DNA of 64,000 nucleotides from positions 3,293,167-3,357,166 of the forward strand of contig JAJEKV010000059.1 in assembly GCA_021234155.1 (NCBI GenBank). The letters run 5' to 3'. The position numbers and the translations under genes were made by a program. How positions within the stretch are numbered: position 1 is the stretch's first letter; the number at the start of each line of letters is the position of its first letter. The notes beneath the pieces were generated by a model that did not search any database, was not told the DNA's origin, and worked only from the letters and a program-made list of their open reading frames with translations. Below are positions 34,275 to 44,469 of the stretch, one piece after another. The DNA is from Isoetes taiwanensis. Taxonomy: Eukaryota; Streptophyta; Lycopodiopsida; Isoetales; Isoetaceae.

Positions 34275-34637
34275 TCACTCATCATCAATCCCTGCTATTG
34301 TGATCCCATTCAGCTCGTAGGCATGGCGCTCAGGAACCCAAAGAAGATGGATCACAACACGAGTAAGGTCGGGGCAATCACACTCACGACCTTCTGCTTT
34401 GGATTGTAAGTAAGGATCCAGCTTAACACCTTTATGTATGCAGCGATTAATATCATTGTAGCTCATGGAGCAAAGAATGGTCTCAAACTGATCTTCATAA
34501 ATATTATAAGCCATGGGAGATGAATGACTTACCGAATCATACGGAGCTGCTTTTATAGTCGTTGTAGAATTATTGGTATAATACTTGACATTATTATTGG
34601 TATTATCGTGAGCATTATTGGTATTATACGTCAGCAT
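34275..34637 (-). CDS. Unclassified reading frame with Asn-rich start
   Basis: A 120-codon minus-strand frame. Its first third (NTNNAHDNTNNN) is encoded by an AATACC/ATT microsatellite at 34573-34690 and has no predictive value. The rest (YEDQFETILCSMSYNDINRC, then ECDCPDLTRVVIHLLWVPE) has balanced composition and could be a real exon. No family recognised. Confidence 0.25.
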   Translation of the reverse strand: MLTYNTNNAHDNTNNNVKYYTNNSTTTIKAAPYDSVSHSSPMAYNIYEDQFETILCSMSYNDINRCIHKGVKLDPYLQSKAEGRECDCPDLTRVVIHLLWVPERHAYELNGITIAGIDDE

Positions 34638-34690
34638 TATTGGTATTATACTTCAACATTATTGGTATTATACTTCAACATTATTGGATT
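34573..34690. repeat. ATTATTGGTATTATAC tandem repeat
   Basis: Units of ATTATTGGTATTATAC or ATTATTGGTATTATCG, 15-24 bp long, repeated about six times, with TTCAAC spacers in the last units. Confidence 0.85.
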
Positions 34691-34734
34691 CGTAGCTATA
34701 AATTCTTTTACCTTGTTTTCACTTCTCACTTTTC

Positions 34735-35225
34735 ATCATTGCTTCTTGCTCCTTCATCTTCCTTGTTCCTTGATCTTCTTGCTACTTGATCTTCCTTGTT
34801 CCTTGATCTTCTTGCTACTTGATCTTCCTTGTTCATTGCTTCTTGCTACTTGATCTTGATCCTTGTTCCTTGCTACTTCATTCCCGTGCTCCTTGCTACT
34901 TGATCTTGTTGCTTGCTACTTGATCTTGATCCTTACTTCTTGCTCCTTGATCTTCCTTGTTCCTTGATCTTCTTGCTACTTGATCTTCCTTGTTCATTGC
35001 ATTACGCTACTTGATCTTGATCCTTGTTCCTTGCTACTTGATCTTGTTCCTTGCTACTTGATCTTGATCATTGCTTCTTGCTCCTTGATCTTCATTGTTT
35101 CTTGATCTTCTTGCTACTTGATCTTCCTTTGCATTTTGCTACTTGATCTTGATCCTTGTTCCTTGCTACTTCATTCCGTGCTCCACGCTACTTGATCTTG
35201 TTGTTTGCTCTTGAACTTGCTACTT
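34735..35225. repeat. CTTGCTACTTGATCTTG minisatellite
   Basis: Nearly 500 bp built from the words CTTGCTACTTGATCTT, CCTTGTTCCTTGATCTT and GATCCTTGTTCCTTG in irregular order, with a higher-order unit of about 120-150 bp visible (CTTGATCTTCCTTGTTCATTGC recurs, first 20 quoted). No coding meaning. Confidence 0.92.
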
Positions 35226-35280
35226 GCTCTGCTCAAGTGTTCCTTGCTCGTCGGTGATCCTTGCTTGCTTTTGCAAATGA

Positions 35281-35740
35281 TTGGACCCAATCCTACGGGC
35301 TACTCGGAAGGCACTGCAAGCATGCCCGGGCATTAGCGGATGAGCTATGGGACCATTTCTTGGAGTGGAGGTTGTGCCCTGATCCCACCAAGGAGCTTAC
35401 AATGGAGTTGATCAACTTCATTCTGGAGGCGATTTGATTGTGGTCATGAGCCAGCTGATGGAAATTAATCCATCGAATGTTATAGGAGGCTTGCAATGAG
35501 GGGAATGCTTGAACCCCCTCCTTATCACGGGCCGAGATGCTCTGACAATTGAGGCCTCTTCTTCGTGATGGATATTTAGCACACTCTCACGGATGCATAC
35601 ATATCGAGTTCATTCATGAAATTTGTAAAGGGGACGGATGTATGCCCTTATTAGAGTGTACTACCACGTTTCAACGGTTTTGTGGAGTTGGGTCCGCTCT
35701 TCTTCGTGAGTATTATCTGTGGAATTACTTTTTCTAATGA
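35281..35740 (+). pseudogene. Unclassified coding remnant
   Basis: With frame changes this reads RHCKHARALADELWDHFLEW, then PDPTKELTMELINFILEA, and after a break HIEFIHEICKGDGC and CTTTFQRFCGVGSALLREYY. The composition is protein-like and hydrophobic positions are regularly spaced, so it probably derives from a gene or element. I do not recognise it. Confidence 0.3.
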
Positions 35741-35827
35741 CTAGGTACCCCATATGGTGGGAAGAAATCAGTGGGAGGGCGTGAGCTCTTGACTCCCTAA
35801 CCCGGATCGTGGGTTAGACCTGCATGA

Positions 35828-35862
35828 GGGGGAAAGGGAAGGGGAAGGGGAAGGGGTTAGGA
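35828..35862. repeat. GGGGAA microsatellite
   Basis: Short run of GGGAAA/GGGGAA units, all on the plus strand. Confidence 0.85.
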
Positions 35863-36719
35863 AACAGGGGAAGGTTACTAGGGACATACATAGTTCATAA
35901 TTAGGTCTCTATTGTGTTTGGAAGTTGGTATATGATACGGTGTTATTATGTTCTCTAAATATTCATGTATGTATGATACACAGTGCTGCGTGTATACAAC
36001 CCTACATAAGGTCTATGATCTGAGAGTCTTTGTGCGTGTATACAACCCCTGCATAAGGTCTATACAACCCCTATAATGAAAAAATTCCAGTTTACTAAAA
36101 ATTTTCCCATTATAATGAAATTGTGCTTTATATCGTGTTTTTGATGCTGCCACCTATGTCGCTTTACGATTTATTGACGACTATATGCCAGGCTGCACTT
36201 TGTCTGTTTTTACATCTATGTACGATGAGTAGTTTTTTTCTCTTCATCTTATTGCCTTGGTTATTTATCAATCTTTATCATTATTCCGTGTTATTGTTCA
36301 CTAGCGGGATTGCATGCACGTGGGCCTCATTTTATTCACTATATGTATTTCCTCGCTTGTTTTCTTCTCGTGTTGTTTTCCTGTTTTATGCATACAGGAC
36401 ATTCCCCGGGTTTTCATTTTTCCTGTTATTGTCTCGGAGAAGTTTTTGTCCGCCCTATGCCCGGTGTATGCAGCTTACACACTTCCCTAGTTATTCCTCC
36501 TTGGAGCATTGTATAGCTGCCGGCTGCATTTATACATTGCCTGCATTTTCTTCTCGTTCCGTTGGCATGCTGGGGCGTCTTCTTCGACTCGTCATCGTGG
36601 AGGGCTTGTTTTGTTATTGTGGGGGCGACCTTTTTCTTCATCTCGTGGCTGGCGTGCTTTTCTTTCCATTGTTTTTTGTTCCCTAATCTCTTCTTTGAGT
36701 TTTCGCCCTATTTCCCCAC

Positions 36720-37410
36720 CAGGCGTCCTTACGCGTCCTTGGTTTCGGCCCAGATTCATTTGGTTTGGGGAAACTGGCTCCTTCTCGAGGGGACAGAACC
36801 GCTTGGATTTTGTTGGCCTTTTTTCCGAGTCGGAACTTTCTCATTCTTCCACTTGGCGCGAACTCTTAGCTTTCTATCAGGTTTTGCGCTCGGCCTTGCC
36901 TTTCCTCCATGCTCGCCTGGTCATTGTTCGTGGAGAACCATTCTCCAAAAAGGGAGTTCCTCTTCGCCAGATATTCATTTTCTCACCTTAGAGATCTTCC
37001 TCCTTTGTTTTCATTTTTCCATCTCCTTGGAACTGTGGATTCCAGCGGCTCCCAAAGCAGTGGGCGATTATCTTTCTCGCCTTTCTCAATCCGATGAGTT
37101 TGCCCTTGCCCCATGGTGTTTTCGTTATATTGATTCTTTGTGGGGCCCGCATCATGTTGATCGTTTTGCTTCTCCCCTTAACCACCAGCTCCCCGTTTAT
37201 AATACTCGGTTCGCATATCCGCACCGCATTCCCGCTGATGCTTTTACTTATGATTGGCACCTCTTTAACAATTTTTGTTTTCCCCCGCTCTCCTTAGTTC
37301 CCCGCGTTTTGCACCATGTGGCCGCATGTCGTGCTCGTATTACACTGGTGGTTCTTCATTGGCCTTCTGCACCATGGTGGCCCTTGCTCTGGACGGGATC
37401 GGCGTGAGCA
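36720..37410 (+). pseudogene. DIRS-type RNase H / pol C-terminal region
   Basis: Seen in two frames. First, ELSHSSTWRELLAFYQVLRS and ALPFLHARLVIV (about 36835-36930), the S..REL.A motif of the RNase H fold. After a frame change near 36930-37010 comes ELWIPAAPKAVGDYLSRLSQ (WIP...N.AD.LSR-like, about 37030-37090). Last is a strongly characteristic block: DSLWGPHHVDRFASPLNHQL, PVYNTRF, ADAFTYDW, NNFCFPPLSL and WPSAPWWPLLW (37135-37400). The WGPHxVDRFAS...N.LP.xN.RF string is diagnostic of DIRS/Ngaro-type pol C-termini. The catalytic Asp of the middle block is not visible because of the frame change. Confidence 0.75.
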
Positions 37411-37519
37411 TCTTTTATTAAGGACGTTATATTTTTTGATGCATTTTCATTGGCTTTATTGCCCCATATGTCGGCAACTTTTGCTGGGTGTCGGCGTCAT
37501 GTAGCTCTTTATGTTTTTC

Positions 37520-38520
37520 GTTGTCAATTTGAATAAAGTTAACATGGTTTTTATGTTGTTTGTGGCAGCTACCTCTCGCTTGCTCACTCCCCAGGAGGTC
37601 CCCTTGTTCCTTTCGACTTTGCCTTTGGTCTTTTCCTCTCGCGCCCCCTCTACTCTCATGGCTTACTTCGCTATGTTCCGCCGTTTTGTTGTTTGGTGCC
37701 GTCTACATGTTGTTTCCTATCTCCCTGCTTCTCCCTTTGTCATTGCCGCATTTTTTGCCGCTCTTCATCATCCTCAGATGTCGCCCTCATCCGTTACTTC
37801 AGCCTCGACAGCCATATCCTTTTTCCATCAAATTTTCAGCCTTCCCTCTCCCGCCATTTTACCTTTACCGTCTTTGGCTCGTCAGTCCACCTCTCGTCAG
37901 GCCCGCCTCCTCGTACCTTTCTTCCTCTCTTGCCTCAGCATGTACGTTCTATCGTTCTCCACTTCGCACATCCCTCGGCTCTTTTTCCCTCGTTGGCCCG
38001 CGCTGCTCTCGTCGTGCTTTCTTTTGCCGCTTTTTTGCGCATTTCCGAGGCCCTTGCTCTCAATTGGCGTGATCTTTCTTTTTCCTTGTCTCACGTTGAT
38101 GTTCTTATTCGCCATTCTGTAGCGACCAACTTGCTTTCGCTGACCATCCCGATTTCCTTGGCTAAAACTGCCGTGGCTCGCCTGCCCGTCACTATCCTCC
38201 GGTAGCCTAATTTCCACGGTTCTTATCATCTCCTCGATCTCCGAAATGGCGGCCCTCTTTTCGATCTTCTCCTTCCTCTTTCGTCCCTTATCTATCCATT
38301 GCCCATGTGTGGTGGAGGATTGCCTTCGCTATCGGCTGGATCCATCTCAATATGATACACATTACGCTTTCGTCATGGCGGGGCCTCGGCGGTAGCGGCT
38401 TGAGAGGGTTCCACATGATCTTTGTAGCGCTCGGTCATTGGCGTTCCTCTTCTTCTCATTTCGTTCGTGCTTGGCGACTCAACTCAACACTTGGAGGTTT
38501 TCACGGCGGGCTTATAGTTA
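37520..38520 (+). pseudogene. DIRS-type tyrosine recombinase
   Basis: The N-terminal core-binding part reads RAPSTLMAYFAMFRRFVVWC, then PASPFVIAAFFAALH and STAISFFHQIF (37650-37840). After a frame change near 37915 the catalytic part reads LVVLSFAAFLRISEALALNW followed by RDLSF (about 38005-38070); the Arg of FLRISEA is the first catalytic Arg of the family. Near 38400-38490 the last box appears as ALGHWRSSSSHFVRAWRL, where the usual nucleophile Tyr position (..S.Y.R) is occupied by Phe, and the H-x-x-R box just before it is split by frame. The enzyme would cut and rejoin circular cDNA during integration; this copy cannot, as read. Confidence 0.72.
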
Positions 38521-38574
38521 AGGAAGTTCTCACGGTAGTCGGCGGTTTTGTCTCTTGCGAGTCCCTTCCCGAAT

Positions 38575-38700
38575 ATCATCGATCGAGCCATCGGATCGCC
38601 ATTTGAGGAAGGGGCCGAACTCTCCTCAAGGCCCTTTCCTCTTTAAACTCGGTTATCGTCTTCTCCTCGGCAGCTCTTCTTCTATTCCGTTGCTTCCCTC
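38575..38700. repeat. Block shared with the 11.7-kb unit
   Basis: GAGCCATCGGATCGCCATT, GGCCCTTTCCTCTTT, GGTTATCG, CTTCTTCTATT and GTTGCTTCCC occur here in the same order as at 850-975 and at 12890-13020. The TATA present in the other two is missing. Confidence 0.85.
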
Positions 38701-38811
38701 CTTCCCATTTTGTTATGTGGGGGTATCGTCTTTTCATCTGTATTTTTTGTTCATGCACTCTTTGTTGTTCTTCACCTTTGGGTGTTGCTATTATCATGTT
38801 TTCTTTTCATC

Positions 38812-38940
38812 GGCATCATGCCGCATTATTTTCCACCTGCGGGTGATGCTATTTATTTCCACCTCGAGGGTGATGCATATTTTCACATAATGGTTTTCCA
38901 CCCGTTGGGTGATGCTTTTCCACCTTATGGGTGACGCTAT
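38812..38940. repeat. TTTCCACC...GGGTGATGCT tandem repeat
   Basis: Four units of about 30-36 bp, each with TTTCCACC, a variable part and GGGTGATGCTAT. Confidence 0.85.
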
Positions 38941-39009
38941 TTCTTTTCTGTTGTGTTCTTTTTCATCTGTTTCGTCGCTCATATTTGGGAATTTCTTGGT
39001 GCAGTGCGT

Positions 39010-39071
39010 GGTGTATGTGTCTACTATCAATAATAATGGTGTATGTATCTACTATCAATAATAGTGGTGTA
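39010..39071. repeat. GTGTATGTRTCTACTATCAATAA repeat
   Basis: Two and a half units of about 30 bp (GGTGTATGTATCTACTATCA). Confidence 0.8.
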
Positions 39072-40480
39072 TATATCAATACTCGTGCTTTAGAAGTAGG
39101 AGTAAATACTCTTGCTTGACTAGATTAGCTGAGGTCAAAATTCTCAAAATCGCGTTATTCTCTCCAATTAACGAAACCATGCTTAATAGGGAAGCATCTT
39201 GCCCAGTAGAGTGTCTACCTGATTTTACAGAAAACTGAGAAGGTTCTTTACTTGCATCTGCAATTCCATGGCAAAAAGGCAGGCAAAGCATCTACTCTGC
39301 ACGCATCTATCCTATGGCAAACAGCCTGAGAAAAATTGCTCTTGCCTATCCATGAATCTAGCTTGCTAAAGAAGAATTTTCAGCGTCTGCAACAATATTA
39401 TCCGTTCTTCCCAAGAAGACAATAGAAGTTCTACAAACCCTGGCCAGAATAAACTATCATTAGAAACTCCTACACCAACGAATCCATATCCTCAAGAACT
39501 TAATTTAATTAAATCATAGAATCGATCCATATTCATAGGCAAATGGACCCAAAAAACCCGGTAATAGATCTACAAGTCGTGCATCTCTTCCAAATTTCTT
39601 CTGCAGTAGTAGTCTATGCCTTGCCACTTTTCCAAGAAACTTAGCAACCAAACAGAGAACCAGAGTTAATGAGAGAATAGGTATAAGGATTAGATAAACC
39701 AGGAGTTTTCTTGCCATGCCGAGCATTCTTGTGATAACTGCCAAGCATCCCTAGATAAATATACAAAATCCATCAAAATCCATCTCCCTATTTCACATCA
39801 TATTAGAGTGCGCAAAATTGTTAAATCAAGGGATTAAAATAAATTAAAAAGTATGGACGCCTAGGATCGGGCACAAACTATCATCTTATTTCGGCTTTAG
39901 TACTATATATAGATAAGCAAATGAAAATACTTATTTTCACAATGGGTTTATGTGTATTATATTAGTATAACTTCATACAGTACTGGATGTTTTTAAAATA
40001 TAGAACCCTATTCGCATAATGCGGAGTTTTTAATAAATGTATTTTTTTTAAAAAAAAAATGTATATATGTACTCACGTATAGCTAATAGTATTTTTCTTA
40101 TACTTTAATCCATTCTTTTTGGATTATTTGATAATACATGTTCTCATTAGTGTCTCAAGTGCTTTTTCAATCAGACTGCATTCCCATATTAACTATTTAT
40201 ATCAAAGATATCCTAATATAAGTGAGTATAAGTGATTTCGTAATAGGGCAACCCATAGTGTGGGACTTGCATAAGTCCCACTTTTCTTGAATATCTAGCA
40301 TAATAACAGGGGGTTATTTTTGTATTTTTGTACTATTTTTTCTATGGTTTTCATATGATTTCGAAAGCGTATTGCATGGGAACTACTAATCAGTATATCT
40401 AGGGTGTTCCTAATATTTTATGGCTAAAAAAATTTTTGCCCATGGCTAAAGCTCGATTCTTCTATTCTAGGGTTTTGTTT
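39072..40480. other. Gene-poor AT-rich stretch
   Basis: No protein family was recognised. A 76-codon minus-strand frame at 39744-39514 has one hydrophobic stretch (LLVYLILIPILSLTLVLCLV) that could be a membrane helix, but it has no partner exons and no codon signal that I trust. Homopolymer A and T runs lie near 40046. Confidence 0.4.
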
Positions 40481-40489
40481 TTTTAATTT

Positions 40490-40963
40490 ATGCCCTTTTG
40501 TTCCGTTCCTTCTTTGGAATCAAGTACTTTTTTACTGCAAGCAAATGCATGTGGCCGTGATGGGAAGTCGGATGTTCTTCTGCATCGTTTACTGGTAGAT
40601 AATTCATTGTGCAGCACTGCCTCTCTGTTTGTTCCCATTTTTTCTCTAGGGCAAGGCAATACCTTGGTTTTGCTTTACCAGAACACTTCTAGAACACATG
40701 CATCCTTTGTTGCTCCACGAAAACTAGATCTGGCAGTTCAAGGCTTGTTGCTCCTCGAAATCGGGCTTGGAGCAATTACGAAAGCAGGATCCATCAACTT
40801 CAAAGTTTGTTCTGTAACCCTTTTTCCTTCAACTAAGCCTATTTCGTTACCTTTGTTGCTCCACGAAAACCTGGATCTGGCAGTTCAAAGCCTGTTGCTT
40901 CTCCAAAGCAGGTCTATTTCTTCACGGGGATATTGCAAAAATTTTGCAGGGGAGTGGCCTTAG
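40490..40963 (+). CDS. Unclassified 157-codon reading frame with internal repeat
   Basis: An open plus-strand frame starting with ATG at about 40490. Two stretches are duplicated at the DNA level about 145 bp apart: TTGTTGCTCCACGAAAAC, then GATCTGGCAGTTCAA, at 40708-40745 and 40853-40890. In protein this gives LDLAVQ(G/S)LLLL twice. The composition (Leu/Ser-rich, no charge pattern) is not typical of a folded enzyme. It may be non-coding with a chance open frame. Confidence 0.25.
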   Translation: MPFCSVPSLESSTFLLQANACGRDGKSDVLLHRLLVDNSLCSTASLFVPIFSLGQGNTLVLLYQNTSRTHASFVAPRKLDLAVQGLLLLEIGLGAITKAGSINFKVCSVTLFPSTKPISLPLLLHENLDLAVQSLLLLQSRSISSRGYCKNFAGEWP

Positions 40964-41625
40964 GCCTATTTTCTCTGGTAACAAGACTGATTCTAGCAAG
41001 CTGCACAACCTAGATGTATGATTCTTTGACGTTGAATCCAATGTTTGATTCAATTTGTATAACTACACAAGGGGTTGTTTCTACCTATCCTTTCTACTAG
41101 TTTAATGTGCTTCTTTATCACAGCCTACAGGCTGATGCTTGGAAGGCCAAGTACTAGAGGAAATAATTATCAGCATCTCTTGCACATGCCATGGAAAAGA
41201 TGGGATTGCAACGTAATTTGATTATTGAATGCTTGATTTTGTACAAATTTTATGGCATCATGGGCATGATGGCTTTACTAGAAGGATCTTTGCGGCCGAT
41301 TACTATACTCTTACTGAAACCTTTTCCTGCATTCCTGACATGGGTGTTTTGATTTCATTCACAATTTGGTTCAAGATTAGTAAATTTGTGGGTTCCATTC
41401 TTAGGCAGCCACATTTCCAGTGCCCCTCCATTGTTACACAAGATGATGCACAGATTGGATACAAGAAAACAAGCTGAGGAGCCATCCCTCTTGAAATTGG
41501 TAAGCACCCTCTCTATCGTTCCCATCCTTTTCACCTATGTCAAAATTCTTATTTTGCAAGCCATTTGAAGTTTTGTATTTAAAACCTCTCATTTCATCAA
41601 GAAAAAAACCATGCAGGAACCTGCG

Positions 41626-41757
41626 GATGATTGCCATGAATCCTAGAGTTGTAGTTTGCTACATAGCTTATTTGTCTTCGTTCCTCCTATGGATGATTGC
41701 CATGAATCCTAGAGTTGCAGTTTGCTACATAGCTTATTTGTCTCTGTTCCTCCTATT
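41626..41757. repeat. 63-bp tandem duplication
   Basis: Two adjacent units containing GATGATTGCCATGAATCCTA, GTTTGCTACATAGCTTATTT and GTTCCTCCTAT. They differ at three positions. Confidence 0.9.
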
Positions 41758-41917
41758 CCATCATGTACATGCTCAATTGTGGCAAAAACCTGGCAAAGAT
41801 TGGCTTCAAAAAGCCTATTTGTCTCCGTTGCTCAGAAACTAGGCGTTGCAAACTTCTGTTTGTAGAGGGAAAAGTAACAATTGTCATCTGAATGTTTCAC
41901 CCCTTGCAAAAGGACAT

Positions 41918-41991
41918 ATGCTAAGGTTTTATTTGCAGAGGTTTGTTTGGATATTTGCTAAGGTTTTATTTGCAGAGGTTTGTTTGGATGT
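41918..41991. repeat. ~37-bp tandem duplication
   Basis: GCTAAGGTTTTATTTGCAGA, then GGTTTGTTTGGAT, occurs twice in succession. Confidence 0.88.
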
Positions 41992-42047
41992 TGAGGCTCT
42001 TCAAACATTGTATATTTTGTCTATATTTTACACACTTAATGTGTTCT

Positions 42048-42082
42048 AGCATAAGCATAAGCATAAGCATAAGCATAAGCAT
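42048..42082. repeat. AGCATA microsatellite
   Basis: Almost six perfect copies of AGCATA. Confidence 0.95.
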
Positions 42083-42089
42083 GTTATGT

Positions 42090-43080
42090 GAATTGCTTCT
42101 GTTTAATTCATAGTGCATTTTTATCCTGGTTCAAGTTATATGCCTCTTGTAATTGCTTTTCTACCAACTCTATACAAGGACAAATCCCCACAAGGAGCTA
42201 GGTAATTCACGTGCTTTGTGCACCGGTACTTTGGGGATACAACCATACTTGGGAAATGAGGTGCTTGTGGCTTTTCGAGCCCAAGTTCGATACCTTGTTA
42301 GGGCCCGAAGGGCCCAAATTTTTTTTTAATATCACAACCAACAATAAACAAGTACTAAACAATCCATTATTACTATTATTCGTGTTGCATTGTTGTTTAC
42401 CTATTTTTGCTTTTTATAATACAACAACCAACAAATAACTACCATTAACATTAATTAATACAAATCATTATATCCAACAATTACAAATTAAAATCCCCCT
42501 GAAATCCCCTTTGGTTTGAGTGCATATTCACACGGGGGATTACGTAGGGCAGCGAGAGCCCCTAAAAACTTACAATACATGTACAAAATTAACACCAGTA
42601 AGTACATTCCCTCAAACCTTATAGTATTTTACAAACCTTAATATACAGTATACAAAACCTTGTACAGGCATACCCCACAAACGAGGATCATCATGTACGG
42701 TCCAGATCGAGGAATAAAGGGCAAATATGCCCATCCGACAGCTCTCGGTGCCCGGAGTAACCCCCCGTGTGATCTACCCATTACTTTATTGGTGATGTTC
42801 CGAAGTCAAAGAGTGCTCCACATACAAAAGCTTTAAGAATTGCTTCTAGAAATCATAGTAAAATTAGACTCTTGAAGTCATTTGCAAATTAGCTTATTTG
42901 TATGAATTTAATTTCTCATATAGCCATAACGTTGTGCAATGAATTGCCTAACCCCGAGGTGGTGGGGATGGGAGCTTGCAATTTCTTGAAACATAGTTGT
43001 AAATTTGAAGAGATAATTACATATATATCTAATGAAAATCCTAAATATGCACTATTGTTTCACGATATGGTTCTATATAA
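42090..43080. other. Gene-poor stretch
   Basis: AT-rich sequence with short low-complexity runs. A frame at 42902-43087 (ITLCNELPNPEVVGMGACNF) is too short and isolated to call. Nothing else recognised. Confidence 0.4.
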
Positions 43081-43083
43081 GGT

Positions 43084-43360
43084 TTAGGTCGTGGTCTTGT
43101 AGTAAGACTCTGAACTGCCATGCCCATGGTCATGAGTTCAAGGTCTCGTTGTGAAAACGGTCATGATCATTGTAAAGTTATTGGGGGAAGGGCCCAACTT
43201 AGCCATGTATATTGGTAGGGGCGGGTTCCATAATAGCGATGTACAGTGGTAGAGGCATGTCCCATCTGGGTGTGTGTCCCATAAGGTTCGACTTCGGCAT
43301 ATCCCATCTGGGCGTGTGTTCCATAAGGTTCGACTTTGGCTTCTGTGAACATTAAAAACC
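43084..43360 (+). mobile_element. tRNA-derived SINE-like sequence
   Basis: The first ~65 bp looks like a tRNA head: GGTCGTGGTCTTGTAGTAAG (A-box-like TGGTCTTGTAG) and, about 50 bp on, GAGTTCAAGGTCTC (B-box-like GGTTCRANNCC). An unrelated body follows with a 55-bp tandem duplication (see next entry). No clear 3' tail or target duplication was found. It could equally be a decayed tRNA-like region of another repeat. Confidence 0.5.
43257..43342. repeat. ~55-bp tandem duplication inside the SINE-like sequence
   Basis: TCCCATCTGGGTGTGTGTCC, CATAAGGTTCGACTTCGGC and its second copy with a few changes (GGGCGTGTGTTCC, GACTTTGGC). Confidence 0.85.
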
Positions 43361-43720
43361 TTTGTGATTCTAAGTAAAACCTCAGTTGTATCAAAGGTAT
43401 CTGTCTTCTTAATTTTTAAATGGAACCTCAATTTCTTCAAAAGGGCCAATAGACTTACAAATAAAACACATATTAGAAGCTATATCAGAAGGCTAGTATA
43501 TTCAACTAACAATTAAGGTATAGATAACGCCTTGGCCCGAGGTCATTATTAAAAAAGAAAATTGAGGGCCATCAAAATGGCGAGGGTGTGTGCGCAGCAC
43601 GTAAACCACTACTAAGGCAAAATTCTTGGTAATTATATGATTTGTTCTTTTTAAAAAACCTAGGTTATACTGTCTAAGCGGTGCCGCCATAAGCCCGCCG
43701 ACGAATAATTTTTTTCCCTC

Positions 43721-43838
43721 AACCTCCGGCTTGAACCTCTTTCTTGCTTCGCTCTGATGTCTTCAACCTCCGGCTATGGCGTCTTTCAACCTCCGGCTTT
43801 CTTGCTTCGCTCTGGTGTCTTCAATCTCCGGCTATGGC
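43721..43838. repeat. CAACCTCCGGCT tandem repeat
   Basis: Irregular units joining TCAACCTCCGGCTATGGCGT and TTTCTTGCTTCGCTCTGATG, four occurrences of the CTCCGGCT core. Confidence 0.85.
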
Positions 43839-44185
43839 ATTTTCAAGTTCTAAGCTCCTGCCATTTTTTTCTTGCTGCAAAGTCGCCCTTGTTTAGAACA
43901 ATAAAAGATCAAGCAGATTTTCTTGCTTTGTTCTCCTTTGCTGTATTTTCCTCAAATCAGTCTCTCCTGCTTCGCCATAGCCCTCTTCTTGTTTTGAAGG
44001 CAGAGTATGCTCGATTCCTCAAAACCTTCTATGAGGAGGCGTCTTCGGCATCCACCATATCTCTTCCTTCTATACGTTTGCCGGATCTCCTCTTACATAA
44101 CTCTGCAAGAAGCATTCAATGGCCTTGCAGAGTCATTCTAAAACTGCAAAGTATTCTTGCTTGCCTTGCAAATGCAAATCGGCCC

Positions 44186-44258
44186 TAGAAATGGCAAATC
44201 GGCCTTGGAAATCCGCCCTGCAAATGGCAAATCCGTCCTGGAAATGGCAAAACGGCTC
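44186..44258. repeat. GGAAATGGCAAATCGGCC repeat
   Basis: Three or four units of 18-36 bp with (G/C)AAATGGCAAATC(G/C)G. Confidence 0.82.
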
Positions 44259-44347
44259 TACATAATAGAGAATGAGATACAGAACAAAGAAGGCAAGAAA
44301 AGAACAAGGACGTAATTTTGCCATAGCTGTGGTTCACGTGCATAAAG

Positions 44348-44467
44348 CCATGGGCAGTTGGGGGATTCCGGCGGGAAACCGGCTGGCGGTGGCACCACTC
44401 GTGGCTAACGCCCCTCGCTGCAGTGCTGCCATCCGGTTTCCCGCCGGAAACCCCCTCCTACCCATGG
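44348..44467. repeat. 120-bp foldback with ~45-bp arms
   Basis: The left arm (CCATGGGCAGTTGGGGGATT, CCGGCGGGAAACCGGCTGGC) pairs with the right arm ending GGAAACCCCCTCCTACCCATGG, with few mismatches and a ~30-bp loop. GC-rich, unlike its surroundings. It may be a very small foldback transposon; no target duplication was identified. Confidence 0.85.
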
Positions 44468-44469
44468 GT

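Larger units (their letters stand above)
36113..38700 (+). mobile_element. Decayed DIRS-like tyrosine-recombinase retroelement
   Basis: Bounded on the left by TAATGAAATTGTGCTTTATA (36113-36132), the inverse of the motif at 3386-3405. Inside, on the plus strand, come the C-terminal RNase H region of a DIRS-type pol and then a tyrosine recombinase, which is the order seen in DIRS elements. The finger and palm part of the reverse transcriptase is not recognisable; 36130-36700 is T-rich with no motif. The right end was not found. At 38575-38700 the element shares a ~120-bp block with 850-970 and 12890-13020. DIRS elements are known from green algae, mosses, ferns and many animals and fungi, but not as a rule from flowering plants. 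Confidence 0.7.

Noticed and set aside
35828-35862. G-rich run as a possible telomere-like repeat
   Set aside because: GGGGAA is not a plant telomere unit and the run is only ~35 bp.
36123-36686. 187-codon plus-strand frame in front of the DIRS RNase H
   Set aside because: No reverse-transcriptase motif is visible. It is Phe/Leu/Cys-rich with membrane-like composition arising from T-richness.
39514-39744. 76-codon minus-strand frame with one hydrophobic helix
   Set aside because: Too short and isolated, with no promoter, family or partner exons; mentioned only in the entry for the surrounding stretch.
43138-43449. Minus-strand frames across the SINE-like sequence
   Set aside because: They include the duplicated TCCCATCTGGG block and encode a repeated peptide only because the DNA is repeated.
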